Positions 17,964 to 27,108 of a DNA stretch of 64,000 bases are shown in pieces. Position 1 is the stretch's first letter; each line of letters opens with the position of its first letter. This DNA comes from JAFLBI01 sp964616465. GTDB taxonomy: Bacteria > Bacteroidota > Bacteroidia > Chitinophagales > Chitinophagaceae. Both the position numbers and the translations under genes were made by a program. The stretch lies in NCBI GenBank assembly GCA_964616465.1, contig CAZTTO010000003.1:1-64000 (forward strand), read 5' to 3'. The notes under the pieces are model-generated. The model was not told where the DNA came from and did not search any database. It was given only the letters and a program-made list of their open reading frames with translations.

Positions 17964-19240
17964 TATTGTGTTTTTCTGATTGACTCCCAGTTATATGGTA
18001 AAACAAATAATCCTGGTCTATTTGCTGAATAAATTGAGTTATGTTCTCTTCCAGAAAGTAAATCTAACTCAAAAGAGATGGCATTTTCAATAAACTGTAT
18101 TGGCTTTGTTCTAATTACTCCACATGCTATATCAACTGAATACCTTCCAGCTTTTAAAAGTCCTTTTGGAAAATTTTTGGTTATAACTGTATACTCCCCT
18201 TCTTCTGTATCTAGAATTTGTGAGTCATTTATAGTAATAAAATTCATTGATAATACTATCTCATCACTTTTCAAAAAAAATGCTATTGAATGACGCTTCT
18301 GAGGGCTGTTAACAATATATTTGACACTAAAATCTAATTCATCTTGAACATCAATAAGTTCATTTGTCTTAAGATTCACTTTAACCTCAGTAACACAAAT
18401 TGGTTGTTCTTTATTATTACGGGTTGTGTATAGAGTATTTCTAAGAATTGAACTTGTAATATACATTCTAACAACCTCATCTATTTCTCCACTGCTTTCA
18501 ATGGAGCCATTTTTTAAATAAGTAGCTTTACTGCATAAATTTTTTATTGAGCCCATATTATGACTCACGAATAAAACCGTTCTTCCCTGTCCTTGGCTCA
18601 CTTCACCCATTTTCCCCAAACATTTTTTCTGAAATTCAGCATCGCCCACTGCCAACACTTCATCTACAATTAAAATATCGCTGTCTAAATGAGCCGCCAC
18701 CGCAAAAGCCAGTCGCACATACATACCGCTGCTGTAGCGCTTCACGGGTGTATCTAAATAACGTTCAATACCAGCAAAATCTACAATCTCATCGAGCTTT
18801 CTGTCTATTTCTCTTTTGCGCATGCCTAAAATGGCGCCATTCAAATAAATATTATCTCGGCCCGATAATTCGGGATGAAACCCTGTTCCTACTTCTAATA
18901 AGCTGGCAATTCTTCCCTTCACTTTTATAGTGCCTGTAGTAGGGGCAGTGGTTTTTGACAATAACTTGAGTAAGGTGCTTTTACCGGCACCATTTCTGCC
19001 AATAATACCCACCGCCTCTCCTTGGTTAATTTGGAGGTTGATGTCTTTTAAAGCCCACACATATTCGCTGTTGCCTTTTTGCGTACGGTCGTTGGTTTCT
19101 CCAATTTTAGCAAAAGGATCTTCCTTTCCCCGCAGTGCATACCACCAACGTTTGAGGTCATGACTTAACGTACCTGTACCCACATCTCCCAATCGGTACT
19201 GCTTGCTGAGGTTTTCTATAATAATGGCTGGTTGCGACAT
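17963..19240 (-). CDS. wzt: Polysaccharide ABC transporter ATP-binding protein with C-terminal Wzt domain
   Basis: A 425-residue ATPase of the O-antigen/teichoic acid/capsule exporter type. Walker A is GRNGAGKST (81-89), the signature is YSSGMYVRL (169-177) and Walker B ILIVDEVLAVGD (189-200). A ~50-residue insertion before Walker A (KEDPFAKIGETNDRTQKG) is usual for Bacteroidota Wzt. Residues ~260-425 form a beta-rich extension like the Wzt carbohydrate-binding domain, which recognises the capped non-reducing end of the finished chain. It acts with the permease encoded upstream, from which it is separated by 9 bp; it shares one base with the RPE-CBS gene downstream. Confidence 0.9.
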   Translation of the reverse strand: MSQPAIIIENLSKQYRLGDVGTGTLSHDLKRWWYALRGKEDPFAKIGETNDRTQKGNSEYVWALKDINLQINQGEAVGIIGRNGAGKSTLLKLLSKTTAPTTGTIKVKGRIASLLEVGTGFHPELSGRDNIYLNGAILGMRKREIDRKLDEIVDFAGIERYLDTPVKRYSSGMYVRLAFAVAAHLDSDILIVDEVLAVGDAEFQKKCLGKMGEVSQGQGRTVLFVSHNMGSIKNLCSKATYLKNGSIESSGEIDEVVRMYITSSILRNTLYTTRNNKEQPICVTEVKVNLKTNELIDVQDELDFSVKYIVNSPQKRHSIAFFLKSDEIVLSMNFITINDSQILDTEEGEYTVITKNFPKGLLKAGRYSVDIACGVIRTKPIQFIENAISFELDLLSGREHNSIYSANRPGLFVLPYNWESIRKTQ

Positions 19241-19249
19241 CTTCTTTTC

Positions 19250-20113
19250 TTAAACCGTGTCCATAAAGGACTTTTCTACCTTGTTAAATACCAATGTACC
19301 TATCAATAATAAGGCTGCTGCAAAAGCAGCGCTGTAGCCCAAGCTCATCCAGGAAAAACTCCCTGATCCCGTGAAAGCAAAACGGAAGGTTTCTATAATG
19401 GCACTCATAGGATTGGCTTGTATAATGGTGGCATACTTGGCCGGAATATTCTCCAACGAATAAATAATAGGCGTGGCATACATGAGCAATTGCACTCCGA
19501 AAGTTAATAAGAAAATCAAGTCGCGGTACTTGGTTGTGAGTGCACTGATGAGCATACCCGCACCCAAGGAAATCATGGCCATTAAAACAACCAAAATAGG
19601 AACCAAGGCTAATTGCCACTGAGGACTAATTGCGCCTTGGTAAAGGTAATATCCCCAAATACCCAAAAACAACAGCATTTGAATACCTAATCTTACCAGG
19701 TTAGACACAACAATACTAAGGGGCATAATGAGTCGTGGGAAATACACTTTACCAAAAATGGCAGCATTATCGCGAAACACAGTGGCGGTTTTATTCAAAC
19801 ATTCCGCAAAATAATTCCAAAGGGTAATGCCCGATAAATAAAAGACCAACATGGGTACTCCGCCTGTTGGAATACCTGCAATTTTACCAAACACTATTAT
19901 AAATGTAAGGGTAGTAAGTAGGGGTTGAATGAAAAACCAAATGGGACCTAAAATGGTTTGTTTATAGGTAGCAATAAAGTCTCTTTTGACCAGCATCCAC
20001 AAGAGATCTCGGTAACGTACTACTTCCTTTAGCTTCAAATCCAATAAAGAGGACTGAGGAAGAATCTCTTCCGTCCATTCTGTTTTATGGATTAGTCGTT
20101 CTGTTTGACTCAT
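19250..20113 (-). CDS. wzm: Polysaccharide ABC transporter permease
   Basis: A 287-residue ABC-2 type permease, the membrane partner of Wzt. It has a short cytoplasmic N-terminus (LDLKLKEVVRYRDLLWMLVKRDF) that carries the amphipathic gate helix, then six hydrophobic segments between about residues 60 and 275, and the family motif KQTILGPIWFFIQPLLTTL near residue 50-70. It overlaps the Wzc gene upstream by 4 bp. Presence of Wzm/Wzt means the chain is completed in the cytoplasm and exported whole, in contrast to a Wzx/Wzy route; no flippase or polymerase was found in the locus. Confidence 0.9.
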   Translation of the reverse strand: MSQTERLIHKTEWTEEILPQSSLLDLKLKEVVRYRDLLWMLVKRDFIATYKQTILGPIWFFIQPLLTTLTFIIVFGKIAGIPTGGVPMLVFYLSGITLWNYFAECLNKTATVFRDNAAIFGKVYFPRLIMPLSIVVSNLVRLGIQMLLFLGIWGYYLYQGAISPQWQLALVPILVVLMAMISLGAGMLISALTTKYRDLIFLLTFGVQLLMYATPIIYSLENIPAKYATIIQANPMSAIIETFRFAFTGSGSFSWMSLGYSAAFAAALLLIGTLVFNKVEKSFMDTV

Positions 20114-22623
20114 TTTCTATTTCTCAACAACTTCATGGTAAAACCAATCAACTTATTCAACCAACTTAGCTTGATAGATTCTGTATAGTATTGATTGGTC
20201 ACGTACTTGGTTTGGTAGGTATAATTGTAATTATAGGTATAGCCATATCCATAGGTATAGGTATATCCATAATAGCCATATCGGCCACCTGCCACCACAT
20301 CGTTCACCAAGAGCGTCATATTTTTTAATCGTCCGGTTTCAGCTATTTCGCGGATATAATCCATTTGCTTCAATAGGGTATAGCGCTGGCGGATGAGGTA
20401 GAGTGTGATATCGGCATAGTCTTGTAAAATAAAACAGTCGCTCACCAATGCAGAGGGTGCGGTATCTACAATTACATAATCGTAAGCAGAACGGAGATAA
20501 TCGAAAAGTTCTTTCACTTTCGGATTCAACAGCAATTCTGCGGGGTTAGGCGGAATAGGTCCAGAAGGAAATACATGCAGGTTGGGAAAATCGGGGTGTT
20601 CCAAATGAATCTGGTCTGGATTTTCTACCTGTCCAATGAGGTAATTGGTAATACCCCTTTGCAAACGGGTTTGCTCCATGAGCTCATTAATGGCAGGTAC
20701 GCTGTTGACTTTCCTTAGATCAAATAAAAGCAGGGCTGTTTTTTTATTAACCAAAGAGAGCGCAGCTGCTAGGTTCGAACTTACGAATGATTTACCCTCG
20801 CCCGGTATAGTTGAGGTAATAAGAATGACTTTATGGGTGTCTTCTGTTTTCAGCAGGTAAGGTAAATTGGCTCGTACCATCCGGAACTGTTCTGCAATAA
20901 GGGAGCGGCTCTTTTTAAACACAAATCGGTCGGCCTGGTCGGTATGGGCAATTTCTCCTGCAATGGGTAGTTTTAGCTTCTTTTGTAATTGATCGCGAGA
21001 AATAATTTTATCATTAAACAGCTCAATTAAATAAATAATTAGAATAGCTACTATTAAGCCCGCTAATAATGAGAAGTTGCGAATATTATCTACTTTTGGT
21101 TCAACGGGTATAGTACTTGCTTGTGCTCTATCAATCAACTCATAGCTCGGTTGTATTGAACTAGATGTAATAGCTAACTGTTCTTTTCTTTGAATAAGAT
21201 AAGTGTACAGTCCTTTTTTGATTACTAAAAGACTATTTATAGTTTCATATTCTTTTTGTAGTTCAGGAACTTTATTCAATTCATCTAAGTGATATTGTTC
21301 ATTGCTTAGTAGAACATTCTCTTTTACCTTAACCTGCTTTTCGAGGTTAACCAAAATTTCCATGATGTTGTAGCGCAATTCTGAAAGCTGCTTTTCATAA
21401 TCGCGTACAAATCGGTTAGAATCCAAACCAGAAAACTGTTCTAGATCTCTTTCAAAATCTAGCTGAACTTTATTGTATTCTGAAACGGCTTTATTTAGAT
21501 AACTATCTTCCAGACCAAAAAGAATAGGTACTTTTCTTCTACTATTCGATTTATCGTTGAGGTAGTTTCTCAACATTTTAATAATCTCTCTTTCAGTATC
21601 TAAATCAATTTTTTTAAAATAAAGGCCTTCAACTTGTTTACTTCTATAACTTGCCCCCTCTTGAATATCTAAGAATTTATTTCTTTTCTTAATACTCATT
21701 AATTGATCGTTTAGGTCCTCAATTTCAACTTCCACTTCTTTCAATCGATCATTAATGAAAACAACCGCATCGCTACTGGCTTTTCTTTTTGATTCAATGT
21801 CTAACATTTGGTATTCATATACCAGAAGATCTAAAAACTCTCTAGCAATAATAGGGTTATCTCCTCTAAGCACTAGATTAATAACAGATGTTTTTCCTTG
21901 TTGGGAAACAGCCAACTTTCCTGCAATTTGTCTTGCAACATCAACAGAAGGTGTGTAGGAAACTTCCATCGGGAATAGAAAATTCACTGTTTGACCGGGA
22001 GAAGCATTCAATAGTGAAATTCTATTTCCTTCTTTTGTAGTAATTATTTGTCCAAGAGTGGCTGTTGCCGGAACTCCAGATGGATTTTTTCCTGGAGTAA
22101 AGTAAATGCGGTTGTTTTCAATTTTATCAATGTACAAGTTGAAATATGAAGAAGAATCTGAAAGGAAAAAATTACCAATTCGTACGGGCGATTCTTGAAA
22201 AAGAGTAGTTGATCTAAATCTTCCGAGGTTGCGAATCTTTAATTGAAAATGGCCTTTTTCAACAACTCGTTTTAAAAATTTGATTGATTTTAATCGGGTA
22301 ATTTCAACTTCTAGGTTCAACTTTTTATTCTCATTCAGCGCCTCTTCAATTAAATCAGAATTAGTCACAGACTTAGCTGTCGCATTCAATTCAGGAATCT
22401 TTACTAAAAACTGCGTTTCTGCACTATAAACAGGATCTGCATACCTAATAACTATATAACCAATTCCGTAAGCAATAATTACACAAAAAAGTATAAAAGG
22501 TAAATGATGCAGGTATTTTAGAAATACATCCTTAATTGCATTGGCCGAGAAATTGTCCTGCGGATTCTCAAGACTACTTTTAACTTGAATTGGATTGCTA
22601 TTATTATCAGGTAACATAATCAA
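20110..22623 (-). CDS. wzc: Wzc-like polysaccharide co-polymerase and tyrosine autokinase
   Basis: An 837-residue inner-membrane protein. A Wzz-type transmembrane helix lies near residues 40-60, a long periplasmic coiled-coil follows (about 270-480), a second helix near 515-535 (LLAGLIVAILIIYLIELF), and the cytoplasmic BY-kinase comes last, with Walker A TIPGEGKSF near residue 605, an atypical Walker A' LLFDLRKVN, and YVIVDTAPSA as Walker B. Residues ~780-820 hold an exceptionally dense tyrosine cluster (YGYYGYTYTYGYGY and more), the autophosphorylation tail. It links to Wza in the outer membrane and controls chain length and export. It overlaps Wza and Wzm genes by 4 bp. ATG at codon 3 is an alternative start. 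Confidence 0.9.
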   Translation of the reverse strand: MIMLPDNNSNPIQVKSSLENPQDNFSANAIKDVFLKYLHHLPFILFCVIIAYGIGYIVIRYADPVYSAETQFLVKIPELNATAKSVTNSDLIEEALNENKKLNLEVEITRLKSIKFLKRVVEKGHFQLKIRNLGRFRSTTLFQESPVRIGNFFLSDSSSYFNLYIDKIENNRIYFTPGKNPSGVPATATLGQIITTKEGNRISLLNASPGQTVNFLFPMEVSYTPSVDVARQIAGKLAVSQQGKTSVINLVLRGDNPIIAREFLDLLVYEYQMLDIESKRKASSDAVVFINDRLKEVEVEIEDLNDQLMSIKKRNKFLDIQEGASYRSKQVEGLYFKKIDLDTEREIIKMLRNYLNDKSNSRRKVPILFGLEDSYLNKAVSEYNKVQLDFERDLEQFSGLDSNRFVRDYEKQLSELRYNIMEILVNLEKQVKVKENVLLSNEQYHLDELNKVPELQKEYETINSLLVIKKGLYTYLIQRKEQLAITSSSIQPSYELIDRAQASTIPVEPKVDNIRNFSLLAGLIVAILIIYLIELFNDKIISRDQLQKKLKLPIAGEIAHTDQADRFVFKKSRSLIAEQFRMVRANLPYLLKTEDTHKVILITSTIPGEGKSFVSSNLAAALSLVNKKTALLLFDLRKVNSVPAINELMEQTRLQRGITNYLIGQVENPDQIHLEHPDFPNLHVFPSGPIPPNPAELLLNPKVKELFDYLRSAYDYVIVDTAPSALVSDCFILQDYADITLYLIRQRYTLLKQMDYIREIAETGRLKNMTLLVNDVVAGGRYGYYGYTYTYGYGYTYNYNYTYQTKYVTNQYYTESIKLSWLNKLIGFTMKLLRNRK

Positions 22624-23420
22624 CGATTATTAATGAATAGATTTACTATTGGAATCAAGAAAAATACCATTGATACCAATAAGTTATATCGTTGTAAAGT
22701 TGTAATGTCCTGTTGCTGAGTTCTCAACAGATAAGACTTTATTGCTTTGTCGCTTGGTCCTACCACTACCAAATCGTTGGGGTGTAAGTAATAATGTTCA
22801 GGGGTAAATACAGATTTGGCATCTCTGATATCTACATAGTATTTGTATAAGCCTTCATCTGTTTGCCTTAGTATTAATATACTATCGCGCCTCGATTCAT
22901 AGTTTGCATAACCAGCTGAACTCAAAGCATTAAAAATTGTAGGACTTTCATCTCTTAGTGAAAGAAAACCAGGCTTAGATACCTCTCCTGTCACAGAAAT
23001 ATTAAACCCTTCGAACTTAATTTGAACAAATGGGTCTTTCACATAATTCCTTAATTTACTTTCAATAAGAGTAGAAGCCTCCATTGCAGTCATGCCTTTT
23101 AGGTTCAATCTTCCCGCTAATGGAAAATTGATTTGCCCTAAAGAATCCACTTTATAGTCAACTGGCCTTCCATTACCAAAAACATCTAATTGTTCCTTTT
23201 GAAGAGCAGGAGTAATAACAGAAATACTTAAATCAATATAGGGTCTTATTCTTGCTTGAGGGGGTTTGGGAATAGATTGTAAACTGTCAATTCCAGTTTG
23301 TAAATAAACATATTCCTTCTTAGCCCTTGCTATTTGTTTTTTGGTGACACAGGAACCAAAGCTTCCCAACAGAATCAGCAACAGCAAGAAAAAAGGCCAC
23401 CTAAAAATTCGATTCATCAT
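22620..23420 (-). CDS. wza: Wza-like polysaccharide export lipoprotein
   Basis: A 266-residue export protein of the Poly_export/SLBB family. The N-terminus has a lipoprotein signal (LLLILLGSFGSC|VTKK, cysteine near residue 24). The polysaccharide-export domain lies at about residues 75-150 (VDSLGQINFPLAGRLNLKGMTAMEA, LRNYVKDPFVQIKFEGF), then an SLBB-like part (VTGEVSKPGFLSL). A hydrophobic segment at the very end (LLVSMVFFLIPIVNLFINNR) probably spans the outer membrane, as the C-terminal helix of Wza does. It is the first gene of the polysaccharide operon, and the ~290-bp upstream region should contain the main promoter. Confidence 0.88.
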   Translation of the reverse strand: MMNRIFRWPFFLLLLILLGSFGSCVTKKQIARAKKEYVYLQTGIDSLQSIPKPPQARIRPYIDLSISVITPALQKEQLDVFGNGRPVDYKVDSLGQINFPLAGRLNLKGMTAMEASTLIESKLRNYVKDPFVQIKFEGFNISVTGEVSKPGFLSLRDESPTIFNALSSAGYANYESRRDSILILRQTDEGLYKYYVDIRDAKSVFTPEHYYLHPNDLVVVGPSDKAIKSYLLRTQQQDITTLQRYNLLVSMVFFLIPIVNLFINNR

Positions 23421-23709
23421 TGTTGTAAGGTATTAATTTATTGCAAGCGTTCCGCACCCTCACTCACAGTATTGTGGTGCAGCAACTCACGTAAATATAC
23501 GCAAGATGATTGATAATCAGCTTATTATTCGGGGGATTTGTATTTGGTACAAGATCGGGAGACTGTAATCCTGTTACTTTTAGGAAGTTGGATGTTTGGG
23601 GTCTTTTGATTCTTGTTAACGCTCACAAATATAATGGGCGGTCAAGTACATTCCAAAATATTGTGAATGAATTCATAAGAACTTCATTCACCCTTACGAA
23701 TGTTCGTTT
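23421..23709 (-). promoter_or_regulatory. Leader/promoter region of the polysaccharide operon
   Basis: The 289 bp between wza and the methyltransferase gene encode nothing convincing. On the minus strand, about 75 bp before the wza start, there is TATATTTA, one mismatch from the Bacteroidota -7 consensus TAnnTTTG; no well-placed -33 TTTG was found. This would be the natural start point for transcription of the whole cluster down to base 40. The exact promoter is uncertain. Confidence 0.3.
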
Positions 23710-24615
23710 TTAGTTGGGTTTTTGTGCTACCACCAACATTTTATTCCGAATAGGAAAAAGGCGGAAAAATAATTGCACCAAAGGGAGGGCTGCTTTTACC
23801 AAAGCGGGTTGCTTGAGTATTTTCTTTAAGTAGAAAGTATAAGGAAAACTGAGCTCGTGTATTAATTCAATCTTCACCAATTGTAGTCCAGTTTGCTGGC
23901 ATAAGAGCTGCATATCGGCTTTGCTAAGAATTTGCTTATGCCCAAATCGGTGGCTGGAATACAAATCGTGCAAGAAACCCTTCAGCCTACCACCAGACAG
24001 CTTGGCCATCCATTCGCCGCTGCGGTGGTAAAAAGCATTGCGACAAGGCGTATCAATGAATAAATAGCCACCGGGTTCCATTAAATTGGCTGCAGCCTGT
24101 ACAAATATGCGTGGGTGGTTTACATGTTCTAGTACATCCCAAAGTACCACTCCTTGCATACTGCCAGCATGAGCTTTCCAAAAAGCGTCTTGGACAGGTT
24201 TATCGTAGATATGGTTTAGGTGAAGCACCTGCTCTGCATACAATAGGTATTGCTGATCGAGTTCAATACCCCAGGCATCGTATCCTTTTTTGAGGATGGT
24301 GGTGAGGAAGAGCGCGCCACCAAAACCCACATCCATGATGCGACTGGGTGGTGTGAGGAAAGATTCTACCAAAGCAACATGTCGTTCAAACCTATGGGGA
24401 TTGCTTTGTAGGTTGTTTTGGATATACTGAACGGTTTTAGGATCTAGGTCCTTTTTGTTTGAGTGTGCAGAGGCGGGTTCATATTCATCATCGAGGTAGG
24501 TGGTGTAATGAAATCCGCAATGTTTGCAAACCACCACATCGGCCATACGGAGCTTATATTGGATGGTATTGCCTCCCTTTTCGCATAGCTTACAAACAGC
24601 GTGGTTGAATTGCAT
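23710..24615 (-). CDS. Class I SAM-dependent methyltransferase with zinc-ribbon N-terminus
   Basis: A 301-residue methyltransferase. The N-terminus has CKLCEKGG and VVCKHCGFHYT, a four-cysteine zinc ribbon common in methyltransferases near polysaccharide genes. SAM motif I is RIMDVGFGGALFLTTIL (about residue 93-109), motif II WGIELDQQYLLYA, and VVLWDVLEHVNHP and LMEPGGYLFIDTP follow. It lies just upstream of the capsule operon on the same strand but is separated by 289 bp, so it may be transcribed independently. Substrate unknown; glycan or lipid-linked precursor is likely. Confidence 0.8.
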   Translation of the reverse strand: MQFNHAVCKLCEKGGNTIQYKLRMADVVVCKHCGFHYTTYLDDEYEPASAHSNKKDLDPKTVQYIQNNLQSNPHRFERHVALVESFLTPPSRIMDVGFGGALFLTTILKKGYDAWGIELDQQYLLYAEQVLHLNHIYDKPVQDAFWKAHAGSMQGVVLWDVLEHVNHPRIFVQAAANLMEPGGYLFIDTPCRNAFYHRSGEWMAKLSGGRLKGFLHDLYSSHRFGHKQILSKADMQLLCQQTGLQLVKIELIHELSFPYTFYLKKILKQPALVKAALPLVQLFFRLFPIRNKMLVVAQKPN

Positions 24616-24787
24616 AAGATGGGGCTAAGTTAGGGGATTTGGGAGAACTGGTTTTTGTAGGGACCGGGATTGGATCCTTGGTCTTTGGTCTTTAGCTGTT
24701 GGTCTTTAGTATTATCTGCCTGGTCACTGAGGCTCTTGAAGTGGCAATTATTCCTAATAAAGATATTTCTTTCTTTATTATCATTCT

Positions 24788-24821
24788 GTTACTTTCTTTT
24801 TCTTGAAAAAAAGAAAGTAAC
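24788..24821. repeat. Perfect 14-bp-stem hairpin of an intergenic repeat
   Basis: GTTACTTTCTTTTT and its exact reverse complement are separated by six bases. The downstream part (ccaaagaaaattcaagcc, then a G/C-rich block with gctgaacgcc) reads like a dispersed repeat known to me from many Bacteroidota intergenic regions. It could act as a bidirectional terminator for the methyltransferase side. Dispersed-repeat identity is from memory, not from a search. Confidence 0.55.
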
Positions 24822-24999
24822 CAAAGAAAATTCAAGCCAAACCCGATCGCTCCGCGCGTTTTGGCTGGCCAACGCCACCATCGCTGAACGCCTGCTGTCC
24901 ACCCGCTGCTCAGCGAGCCGCTGTGTCCAGCTAGGCGAGTGTTACGTTAATTCAACTGTTCTTGAGGCTCTCGAATGAGCGGTCCACGAGGCTCTCGAG

Positions 25000-25350
25000 G
25001 GACCCCATAACAACCAAAGACCAAAGACTAAGGACTAAAGACTACAAAAAATCTGTCTTTAGCTGTTGGTCTTTAGTCTTTAGCAGAGCATGATTTAGTA
25101 TTAACCGAAGAACAACCAAAGACCAAAGACTAAGGACCAAAGACTACAAAAAATCTGTCTTTAGCTGTTGGTCTTTAGTCTTTAGCAGAGCGAGTTTTAG
25201 TATTAACCCCAAACAACCAAAGACCAAAGAGAAAGGACCAAAGACTAAAAAAAATCAGTCTTTAGCTGTTGGTCTTTAGTCTTTAGCAGAGCATGTTTTA
25301 GTATTAACCGAAGAACAACCAAAGACCAAAGACTAAAGTCCAAAGACCAT
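25000..25350. repeat. 102-bp tandem repeat array (about three units)
   Basis: The unit starts around tctgtctttagctgttgg and recurs at 25053, 25155 and 25256, a period of 102/101 bp. Each unit begins with tctttagctgttggtctttagtctttag and ends with accaaagaccaaagactaagg, which are largely reverse complements, so every unit can fold into a long imperfect hairpin. Fragments of the same unit occur at about 24675, 28785-28915, 29550-29620, 29690-29760 and 39750-39870. The array starts immediately after the stop codon of the split carB gene. It codes for nothing plausible. Confidence 0.85.
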
Positions 25351-25353
25351 TCC

Positions 25354-26997
25354 CTACTCAAACGTACTGTAGAAATACGGCGTTTTCGCCTCAAACTCTG
25401 CGGCGCAGGTATCCACCATTTTATACACGCGGGCAATGCCAGCATCTTTGCGCTTTTCGTACACCTGCTCATCGGTGCACTCACCATTGAGGATGCGGGC
25501 AATTTGCTCATCGCCGAAGCCGTTTTTCTTCGCTTTCTTCAATAAATCAATCGGTAAACTGTCGATGTTGTAATTCGCCAACTCCTTTTCAATATTGCAA
25601 ATCTCTTGTATTTGGAAGATGAACCACCTGTCAATGCCGGTGGCTTTGCTGATGGTCTTCACGGTAGTACCCTGCATGAGGGCATCTTTGATTCTAAAAA
25701 TGCGATCCCACTTCGGCGTTTTGATGTACTCCACTAATTCCTCATTCTTCATCAAACTCTTTCCGTAATAACCCAATCCAACCGCTTCATTCTCTAAACT
25801 CTGACAAGCTTTTTGGATGGCTTCGTTGAAGCTTCTTCCAATGGCCATCACTTCACCCACACTCTTCATTTGCAGTCCAAGTGTATCGTTGGCGCCTTTG
25901 AACTTATCGAAGTTCCAGCGAGGTACTTTCACAATTACATAGTCCAATGCCGGCTCAAAATACGCCGATGTGGTTTGGGTAATCTGGTTCTTAAGCTCAT
26001 CGAGGTTGTAACCGATGGCCAACTTAGCAGCAATTTTTGCAATGGGATAACCAGTTGCCTTGCTCGCAAGAGCTGATGAACGGCTCACACGCGGATTGAT
26101 TTCAATGGCAATGATTTCTTCGGTTTCTGGATTGAGGGCAAACTGCACATTACATCCGCCCGCGAAATTGCCAAGGTCGCGCATCATGCGGATGGCGCTG
26201 TTGCGCATGAGCTGAAATGCTGTATCGCTGAGGGTCATTGCAGGAGCCACGGTAATGCTGTCGCCTGTATGCACACCCATTGGATCGAAGTTTTCAACGG
26301 TACAAATAATCACCACATTATCGGCTGCATCGCGGAGAAGTTCTAATTCAAACTCCTTCCAACCAAGCATTGCTTTCTCTACCAACACTTCGTGGATAGG
26401 ACTGGCTGTTAATCCGCGGTTCAAGGCTTCATCGAGGTCGTCTTTATCGTGTACAAATCCGCCCCCTGTTCCACCTAGCGTGAAAGAAGGACGAATCACC
26501 AACGGAAATCCAATTTCTTGCGAAAATTCCTTCCCCTCTAAAAAACTGTTGGCGGTCTTTGCAGGTGCCACCGGCACGCCGAGTTCAATCATCCACTGGC
26601 GGAATTTCTCCCGGTCTTCAGCTTTGTCAATGGCTTTAATATCAACCCCAATGAGTCGCACGTTGTATTGTTCCCAAATACCCAGTTCTTCTGCTTCCTT
26701 CGCTAAGTTCAACGCAGTTTGTCCGCCCATAGTCGGCAACACTGCATCGATGTTGTTTTCCTTCAGAATTTGTTCGATGCTTTCCACGGTGAGGGGGAGT
26801 AGATACACTTTATCGGCCATCAGCGGGTCGGTCATGATGGTAGCGGGATTGCTGTTAATGAGGATGACTTCAATACCTTCTTCGCGCAAACTGCGAGAAG
26901 CTTGGGTACCGGAATAGTCGAACTCACAGGCTTGTCCAATTACAATGGGGCCTGAACCAATAATGAGGACGGAGCGGATGGAGGTATCTTTGGGCAT
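25354..26997 (-). CDS. carB: Carbamoyl-phosphate synthase large subunit, N-terminal half only
   Basis: A 547-residue protein equal to the first half of CarB (usual length 940-1070). It has the N-terminal Rossmann-like region (IGSGPIVIGQACEFDYSG at 13-30), a full ATP-grasp carboxyphosphate domain (PSFTLGGTGGGF, EINPRVSRSSALASKATGYPIA) and the oligomerisation domain, ending at CAAEFEAKTPYFYSTFE, exactly where the second synthetase half normally begins. The stop is TAG and the 102-bp repeat array follows at once. Glutamine-derived ammonia would still be carboxylated here, but carbamate phosphorylation needs the missing half, which is not in the window. Split CarB proteins are known in some prokaryotes; loss of the second half is the alternative. 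Confidence 0.85.
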   Translation of the reverse strand: MPKDTSIRSVLIIGSGPIVIGQACEFDYSGTQASRSLREEGIEVILINSNPATIMTDPLMADKVYLLPLTVESIEQILKENNIDAVLPTMGGQTALNLAKEAEELGIWEQYNVRLIGVDIKAIDKAEDREKFRQWMIELGVPVAPAKTANSFLEGKEFSQEIGFPLVIRPSFTLGGTGGGFVHDKDDLDEALNRGLTASPIHEVLVEKAMLGWKEFELELLRDAADNVVIICTVENFDPMGVHTGDSITVAPAMTLSDTAFQLMRNSAIRMMRDLGNFAGGCNVQFALNPETEEIIAIEINPRVSRSSALASKATGYPIAKIAAKLAIGYNLDELKNQITQTTSAYFEPALDYVIVKVPRWNFDKFKGANDTLGLQMKSVGEVMAIGRSFNEAIQKACQSLENEAVGLGYYGKSLMKNEELVEYIKTPKWDRIFRIKDALMQGTTVKTISKATGIDRWFIFQIQEICNIEKELANYNIDSLPIDLLKKAKKNGFGDEQIARILNGECTDEQVYEKRKDAGIARVYKMVDTCAAEFEAKTPYFYSTFE

Positions 26998-27025
26998 GCT
27001 GGCTGAATTAAAAAAACAAATTGTG

Positions 27026-27033
27026 CAAATGTA
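27026..27033 (-). promoter_or_regulatory. -7 promoter box before carB
   Basis: On the minus strand TACATTTG matches the Bacteroidota -7 consensus TAnnTTTG exactly, 29 bp before the carB ATG. No clear -33 TTTG was found at the expected distance, so only the -7 element is claimed. Confidence 0.45.
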
Positions 27034-27108
27034 GTTCTACGAATTGGTTTTTTTTGCTTTTTTGCCAACCAAGAGATGAATTTTAAGTTATAAGTACAAA
27101 GTTTTGTT

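Noticed and set aside
23510..23713. 67-codon plus-strand frame before the capsule operon
   Set aside because: No start signal, no recognisable family, and it overlaps the end of the methyltransferase gene; the region is better read as promoter/leader.
24788..24821. Terminator of the methyltransferase gene
   Set aside because: The hairpin lies on the upstream side of that minus-strand gene, so it cannot end its transcript; reported as a repeat.
24670..24978. 102-codon plus-strand frame
   Set aside because: Built from the gtctttag repeat and a dispersed hairpin repeat; not protein-like.
25000..25350. CRISPR array
   Set aside because: The repeated units are directly tandem with no unique spacers, and no cas genes occur in the window.
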